Source of the DNA: Linnemannia schmuckeri
Taxonomy: Eukaryota > Mortierellomycota > Mortierellomycetes > Mortierellales > Mortierellaceae
DNA: 64,000 bases
Direction: 5' to 3'
NCBI GenBank assembly: GCA_029449235.1
Contig: JANATG010000004.1
Coordinates: 310,001 to 374,000 of the forward strand
A model generated the notes under the pieces. The model searched no databases and was not told where the DNA came from. It saw only the letters and a list, made by a program, of their open reading frames with translations. Shown here piece after piece: positions 58,499 to 64,000 of this stretch. The stretch's first letter is position 1. The number at the start of each line of letters is the position of its first letter. The translations under genes and the position numbers were made by a program.

Positions 58499-60002
58499 AG
58501 CTGTTTTCTTGGAATGAGTGAGGTGAGAGATGAAAGTGAAGTGTGAATGAGGAAAGGAATGGGAGTGAATGAGTGAATAGAGATGTGAACCTGTCGAAAA
58601 TTGTCTTCGAAGGAAAGAATGAAGCGTATGTTTGCGCCCGTTGGTTACCTCCTTCTTACGTCCTTCCCTTGTCGACATTCATTCACCCTTGGTGTCCCAG
58701 CGACTCATAATTTTCTTTTTCCACTCATGCATGCATGCATGTTTGTGTTTGTGTGTTCAATTGACCATTGCAAAAGGCCCATAGCACACAAAAGCTGTCT
58801 CATGCTGTTGAGCTGTTGTTGCTCCTAACCTATCGGACCTTGGACCTATCTATATATTTTGCTCGACATACACAGCTCGTACTTGCACAAGACAAAATCA
58901 TGCTTCTTTCTCGAGAGAAGGACAGGAAAGAGGCATCATATGCTGCCACCATTGCTCGCTGCTATGTTGGCATGGACAAAATTTGAGCACACCACTAAAA
59001 TTTATATTTTTGTTGCGTTCTTGCTAAGCAGATATGCTGCCCCGTTGTCGGTACCTGGTAACGGTACCCTCCAGACTCAGGTACCTCTATTGGGGTTGCA
59101 ACGATGGAGGAAGAGGCGTACTTTTATCTTAGTCCTCTCCCATTCTTCAACAAAGCGAGAAGAGGCGAGACGACCTAGCGACGACTATAGACACCGAACA
59201 AATCGCCCGCCCCTACTCCAGACTCATTCCAGCTACGGGCTGCAACAGCTGTCATTTTGCATGACGAACAGACAGCAGGCCTCTGAAGGAAGCGGTGCCG
59301 GATGTTGAGCGATGCAAGCCATCCTAGACCCGAGGGTGTCAAGACATAGTCAATCAGCCGCCCTTCCCTCCTTCGTCAATCATCATTGGTCATTTTCTGA
59401 ACGTCTCCCTCCCAAGTACGTACATTAGAGAACAACGTCTATCCCTTTGTCGTCCGCAGGTCTTTCTCTCGGGAAAACGGATCGCAAAAATACCTATCCG
59501 CAGTATTTTAAGACCCAGTGGCTTGAGAGGGAAGGTTCCAATTGCTTGGTTGACGACGACGTTGTTGGCCAATGTGATGCAGTTGATGGCCTGTTGTACC
59601 GACAATTCAGGCCGTTCTATGCCACTCCTGGGTACTGACGCTTCCGGGCCAAGCCAAGAGAAAAAAAAGTTAATTTGGACACCGCACTAAAGCATAAAAA
59701 GGGACTGAAATGAAAAGTCAACTTCCGTGCTGGATCCGTGCAAAATTTTCGGGCGTATCAAAAGGTGCGCTAGTTCATTTCTGCGGGCTAACTGGCTAGG
59801 TAGAAGTTGGATTGGCTGGGATATCAACTCCAACCGCTCCAAATCAGAAACGCAGATCCTAAACACAAAAAAGTCGATCTAAAGACAGACAACTCACTCG
59901 GACTTTTTGTTTATTTGATTTACCCTTTTTTCTCGCCCACATACACACAGGAGGACAACCTTGGCACTTTGAACAAACATACCTGTACAACCGTCAATTG
60001 TT
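58499..60002. other. Region between the FAD monooxygenase and MFS copy B (divergent)
   Basis: About 1.5 kb upstream of both genes, with a CATG microsatellite near 58728-58741 and a possible fragment of a second FAD monooxygenase (59470-59605, minus). The stretch just before MFS copy B is CT-rich leader. Confidence 0.55.
59470..59605 (-). pseudogene. Possible relic of a second FAD monooxygenase
   Basis: A short minus-strand stretch reads VQQAINCITLANNVV. This resembles the helix after the GD motif of the neighbouring enzyme (AVTAMHDAIVLANQI) and related fungal hydroxylases. Nothing before or after it can be aligned with confidence, so it is at best a decayed fragment; chance similarity is possible. 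Confidence 0.3.
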
Positions 60003-60010
60003 TATAAAAG
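60003..60010 (+). promoter_or_regulatory. TATA box of MFS exporter copy B
   Basis: TATAAAAG, 159 bp before the ATG at 60162, followed by a CT-rich leader. Confidence 0.65.
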
Positions 60011-60161
60011 AGGGCCACCGATCTCACCTTATCTTCACCTCATCTTCGCTTCCCTTCCCTCCTCTCTCCTCTTCTTCACCTCATCTCACTTTATTTCTCT
60101 CTTCTCATCACTTCCCTCTATCTTCTACTCACCTTTTTTACCTTCCTTCATAAAGCAACAC

Positions 60162-61958
60162 ATGGACTCAAATATACAAGACCCATCCTCGCTTCCATAC
60201 GACATCAAGGTGGACACTGACCCCTCGACCACCACCGTCTCAACCTTCAAGCCAGAGGGCAGCATTCACTCCCATAGCATCAACGACAAAACTGACCTGG
60301 AACAACAGGAACAGGGTCAGGATGATCATGTACCCGCTCGCACCCCTCCCCCTACCGGCATCCGTCGCTTCTTCCTCTTTGCTGGGTAAGCTCTACCTTC
60401 CTTTTCAGTAAACAAATAACTAAGCACAGTCCTCCGGACAAACAACAGTCTTTCTAACAGCTCTAGCATGCATGTGTCTCATAACAGCTTGTTCTTAGGA
60501 TGTTTCCTGGCCTCACTCGACATCACAATCGTCGCCACCGCACTCCCCCAGATCTCATCCGACTTCAACGCTCAGTCGCAGATGGCATGGATCGCAACCG
60601 CATATCTCCTGGCTTATACCGCCTTCCAGTCCCTTTACGGCCGCTTCTCTGACATCTTTGGGATCAAGCCCATGTATCTTTTCGCAAGCGGTATCTTTCT
60701 TGTCGGATCTATTGGGTGTGGTGCTGCTTCGACCATGATCATGCTGATTATTTTCCGGGCGCTGCAGGGGATTGGTGGAGCGGGCTTGTTCTCGTTGATG
60801 ATGATTATGGTGTCGACCATGTTTGAGGATCTGGCGGAACGGGCACGGTACCAGACGTTGGGGTGGTTGGCGTTTGGAATTGCGGGTATAACGGGTCCAT
60901 TGTTGGGAGGTGTCTTTGTGGAGCATTCGACTTGGCGATGGTGTTTCTATATGAATTTACCGATTGGTGTCGTGGGCTTTCTGATGGTCGCAAAGTTTTA
61001 CCAGATCCCCTTCGAGCGGACCGAGAACTTGAAGACGAAGTTGAAGAGAGTCGATTATACTGGTGTCTTGTTAATTATCGCCTCGGTCCTCTGCTTGCTG
61101 TTGCCGTTGAACTGGGGCGGTACCGCCTACGCCTGGAACTCTGCAGTCATCATCGTTCTCCTCTGCCTGTGCTTTGTCTTTATTGCCGCTCTGGTGTTTA
61201 TCGAACTCCGTGCACTGGAGCCTATCCTTCCTATGACCTTGTTCCTGAACCGTGAGGTTGCTCTCGCATGCGCCGTCAATGGAATGATGGGCGTGGTCTT
61301 TACAGGATGCACTTACTACGTCCCGCTCTACTTCCAGGTCGTCAAGGGCGTCTCGACCACCGACTCGGGACTCCGTCTCATGCCCTGTATCATTGGCGCC
61401 GTCTTCTCGACCGGTGCATCCTCCATCCTCCTTAGCAGGATCAAGGATTACCGGATCTTCATCACACTAGGCACCGCAACCCTCACACTCGCCGTTGGCC
61501 TATTCATCATGTTCGACGAGGGTACCTCCCTCGCAGAGCAGCTCGTCTTCGTCCTCATCATGGGACTCGGCCAGGGATTGATCTACCAGAACTGCGTCCT
61601 CGCCTGCCAGGACTGCACAGACCCCAAGGACATGGCCGTCGCGACTGGACTTGTTGCATTCATCAACAGTATCGGCAACGCCGTCGGAGTCGCCATCTGC
61701 GCTGCGGTCATCAACAACGCCCTTAACAACGACCTGGGCAAACTCTCGGAGGCGAACCAGGCGATTCTGAAAGAATTTAATGTGGTCGAGAATATGAACT
61801 CGATCCATACTTTGCCGGAGGGATTGAGGGCTGAGGTTATCCATGCTTACGCTCGGTCGTTCCGGATGCTGTTTATTGTGCTTACGCCCATGATTGGGTT
61901 TGCGTTCTTGTTGACGTTCTTCATTCGTCGTCGCGGATCCCTCACCAAGAAGGCCTAA
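60162..61958 (+). CDS. 14-TM MFS exporter (drug:H+ antiporter-2 type), copy B
   Basis: Paralogue of the minus-strand gene at 52498-54398. Exons 60162-60385 and 60488-61958, 564 aa. The N-terminal cytosolic segment (74 residues, Ser/Asp/Gln-rich, ending TGIRRFFLFAG) differs from copy A. The membrane part starts LFLGCFLASLDITIVATALPQ and is very similar throughout: YGRFSDIFG loop, GIGGAGLFS, ITGPLLGGVFVEHSTWRW. The 1471-nt second exon has the same length in both copies and the intron splits the same Gly codon, so they arose by gene duplication after the intron. Synonymous positions differ widely, so this duplication is far older than the inverted repeat at the window's left edge. Expected function is export of a toxic or secreted small molecule; its substrate is not evident. 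Confidence 0.93.
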
Positions 61959-62310
61959 GGCCCCATTCTTTCTCTTCCACATTGTTTCATCACCTCCACT
62001 TATATAGACATTCTTCTTCCTTTAATGTGTATATACCCCTCAACCCTTCATCTTATTATTTTGCATATTTCTTAATACAAATAATCCGATCATGATAACG
62101 GGCTCAAAGCAAAAAAGTCATATAATCCTCCACCTTCTGCCTTCCGCTTTCCACAGGAGCACCGATCCACTCACTACATGATACCGAAGTCAAAGCAAAA
62201 TATGACAAAAGTAATGTGTGATATAATACAAAATGCAGAGTGCTGTCTTCTATGTCGAGTATATGTTCCTATCTCTGTTCTCAATCCTGTTCCCGATCCA
62301 GGTGCCCTAT
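61959..62310. other. Convergent 3' ends of MFS copy B and AIM19
   Basis: About 350 bp of AT-rich 3' flank shared by two convergent genes. A putative polyadenylation-type AATAATCC/ATACAAATAA stretch lies near 62080. Nothing else was seen. Confidence 0.5.
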
Positions 62311-63069
62311 TTAAATCCCAAACTCGACTTCCAAGGTCTTGCGTCCAGAGATGACCAGATTCGACATGACACCCGCGACGAGCAAGGAGGGCATGGGTTT
62401 CGGCTGACGGATCGTCCTCCTCAAGTTCAGGAACAAATATGTCAAGCACCAAGCTATTAAGTGTCAGCAAGAAGTAAACAGTACGGGTGGTGTATATGAG
62501 TGACCAGAATTGTTGAAGTAGGCAGTTTGATCAAAATTCTAGTAGTCCTGAAGCGTTCTTTGATGAAAAACGGGTCATTATTATACCTGTGGTGGTTCCA
62601 GATCCATTCTCAGCATCTCCCACGTACTTCATGTATCTGCACATCACAAATATAGACAACGTTGATCAATATGTTAGTCCTCTTATCTTTTCCCCGCTCA
62701 ACGATCAATGATCGATCGCCCTCAAATGTTTCATTGGTGGATCGCGAGCAAAATATCAGGTAATAATTGACCTAAACGTACCCTGACCCGGCCCAGATAG
62801 CACTGAATCCCATCATGACACCGAAATGAGGCATCGCTGGGCTAAGTCTTGCTGCCGCCGGGATCGACGCCGCGCCTATTTTATGAAAAAAAAAGCAGCA
62901 ACGAATTAATTAGTTTCTAGTTGTAGTGTAGGGTCAAGCTCACGGACAAAAGGGAAAGGGAGGGGAGCGTACAGAGAGCAGAGAGGGACCATTCGGGGTA
63001 GGGCGAGGCGGCCAATCTGTAGAGTGTCGAGCGCTGGTACTCAAGAGCTGATGCTGATGTCGTTGCCAT
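62311..63069 (-). CDS. AIM19: Aim19-like mitochondrial membrane protein
   Basis: Small protein of the Aim19 family (yeast deletion affects mitochondrial inheritance; molecular role unknown). Exons (minus): 62973-63069, 62782-62875, 62587-62636, 62311-62453; 384 nt, 127 aa. The family hallmarks are visible: SPYPEWSLSALCAASIPAAARLSPAMPHFGVMM near residues 22-53 (split by intron 1), then FSAIWAGSGYMKYVGDAENGSGTTTAW, YLFLNLRRT and a C-terminal hydrophobic helix (PSLLVAGVMSNLVISG). Three or four hydrophobic segments and small size fit an inner-membrane protein. All introns are GT..AG and the exon sum is in frame. It is transcribed away from FAF1 across a 290-bp gap. Confidence 0.82.
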
Positions 63070-63359
63070 TCTTACTCGTTTCTTTGTCCGCGTGTCCGTG
63101 TTTAGTGGAAGTCGGTGAATGCAAAAGGACAAAAAAGGAGAATAGAGTGAGCGGCAGGGAGGGAGAGGAAGTCTCAAAAATAGGTGGAGTTGATTTGTGG
63201 CTTGGCATCGTTTCATGTAAACAGTCTCTTTTCTTTTTTTTTTTTCCTTCTTTTTGTTGTATGGTAAACGTACTACACGAACGTTTCACAACAACTTTCT
63301 TGTTCAGGACCACACACCCACAAAGGCATCACCAACACAGAAACACAGAACACTAAAGC
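63070..63359. promoter_or_regulatory. Bidirectional promoter region of AIM19 and FAF1
   Basis: Only 290 bp separate the two divergent start codons. A T run (about 63235-63245) lies in the middle, typical of nucleosome-poor fungal promoters. No TATA box was recognised, in contrast to the protease and MFS genes. Confidence 0.55.
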
Positions 63360-64000
63360 ATGGAGCGTGTGATGGACAAGAAGGCTGCTGCCAGGGCCAT
63401 GGCTGCACCGGCCCCTCTCAAGAAGAAGAAACTCGTCAGTACCATCTTTAAACCCAAGACCGCCACCACTACCTCTGTCGCTGCTGCAACAGGAGTAACA
63501 GGAGCAGGAGCAGGGCCGAAGAAGCGGAAAGCAGATACCACGACGGACGACATACCCGAACACGACCTCGACTTTCTCTCTCTCATCACACCCTCCTCCT
63601 TCTCGTCGTCATTATCATCTACAGCAACTACGACGACAACAACAAAGAAGGCTAAGAAGTCCCCCACCTCGGCCTCAACCATCATCACCTCTAAACCCCG
63701 GTCCTCCGCAGAAGTTGTAGTCTTTGACTCTTCAAAAATCGATCGCAAAGGCACCTCCTCCGCCGCAGGAGGCTCTGCAGAATTCTCCTTCAAAAAATTC
63801 ATGTCCTCCAAGATTTCAAAACTGGACGAAGCCCCGCCACCCATGGAGAACCCCCTGACGGCAGAAGAAAAGGCTGAAGAAATGGAGATGAAGAAGAATG
63901 ATGCAGAGCTTCATTCATTGATCAAAAGTAGCCGGATTCTGGAACAGTTCGCGGCGGAGCAGTTGGATGGTGTTGAGAGACGGAGGCATCAACGTGATCA
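63360..64000 (+). CDS. FAF1: Faf1-like 40S ribosome assembly factor (DUF4602), 5' part
   Basis: Open frame from ATG 63360 to the window edge (213 codons seen, no stop). It begins with a basic, Ala/Lys-rich segment (LKKKKLVSTIFKPK) and PKKRK, a likely nuclear localisation signal. A Ser/Thr-rich linker follows. Then come VVVFDSSK, FKKFMSSKISKL and a charged helix with KKNDAELHSLIKSSRILEQF. These three blocks, in this order, match yeast Faf1 and human C1orf131, nucleolar proteins needed for early 18S rRNA processing and 40S assembly. The C-terminal continuation lies outside the window. The identification is from motif order, not a search. Confidence 0.65.
   Translation, partial: MERVMDKKAAARAMAAPAPLKKKKLVSTIFKPKTATTTSVAAATGVTGAGAGPKKRKADTTTDDIPEHDLDFLSLITPSSFSSSLSSTATTTTTTKKAKKSPTSASTIITSKPRSSAEVVVFDSSKIDRKGTSSAAGGSAEFSFKKFMSSKISKLDEAPPPMENPLTAEEKAEEMEMKKNDAELHSLIKSSRILEQFAAEQLDGVERRRHQRD

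Noticed and set aside
1..64000. CRISPR array, rRNA or operon-like organisation
   Set aside because: No regularly spaced repeats with unique spacers, no rRNA segments, and genes carry introns and separate promoters; the window is eukaryotic.

Overview
The window is nuclear DNA of a filamentous fungus, most likely an early-diverging mould of the Mortierella type. The genus is an inference from protein style and gene content, not a search. The grounds are spliceosomal introns with GT..AG ends, TATA-box promoters, long CT- and T-rich gene deserts, a full-length neurofibromin/Ira RasGAP, a Tah18-type diflavin reductase, Aim19 and Faf1 homologues, 14-helix MFS exporters, and an array of secreted proteinase K-like proteases.

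Layout. 1-527: the last 90 codons and 3' flank of an MFS exporter, almost identical to and inverted relative to 52244-52770, abutting a WD40 relic. 528-3818: no gene. 3819-13209 (minus): an 11-exon NF1/Ira gene (2589 aa), head to head with a 7-exon TAH18 gene (15077-18583, 671 aa). 18584-45650: protease country. Three apparently functional or near-functional S8 subtilases (23980, 37867, 44448), one with a lost oxyanion-hole Asn (28602) and one truncated, frameshifted pseudogene (30637) lie in the same orientation, separated by 3-7 kb of gene-free DNA. 46038-48826: the most unusual segment. A GC-rich, intronless, actinobacterial-style acyl-CoA dehydrogenase ORF carries a host-like presequence-type extension and one in-frame TAG. 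It lies between two diverged copies of the same fungal repeat, and one copy has been split by a 654-bp TA-flanked foldback element. 49329-61958: accessory genes: a gamma-glutamylcyclotransferase-like protein, two paralogous MFS exporters and an FAD monooxygenase, interspersed with transposon relics. 62311-64000: housekeeping again, AIM19 and FAF1 as a divergent pair.

How the genes relate. NF1/Ira (Ras shut-off), Tah18 (electrons for cytosolic Fe-S assembly), Aim19 (mitochondrial membrane) and Faf1 (40S assembly) are core functions. The proteases are paralogues sharing a TATAAAAG promoter box about 125-150 bp before the ATG and a 14-nt near-palindrome in the 3' flank, which suggests common expression control. 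The exporters, FAD monooxygenase and cyclotransferase could form a small detoxification or metabolite neighbourhood, but no NRPS, PKS or other core enzyme is present, so that remains a guess.

Exon maps of the six spliced genes were derived by hand from GT..AG sites plus homology. In each the summed exon length is a multiple of three.
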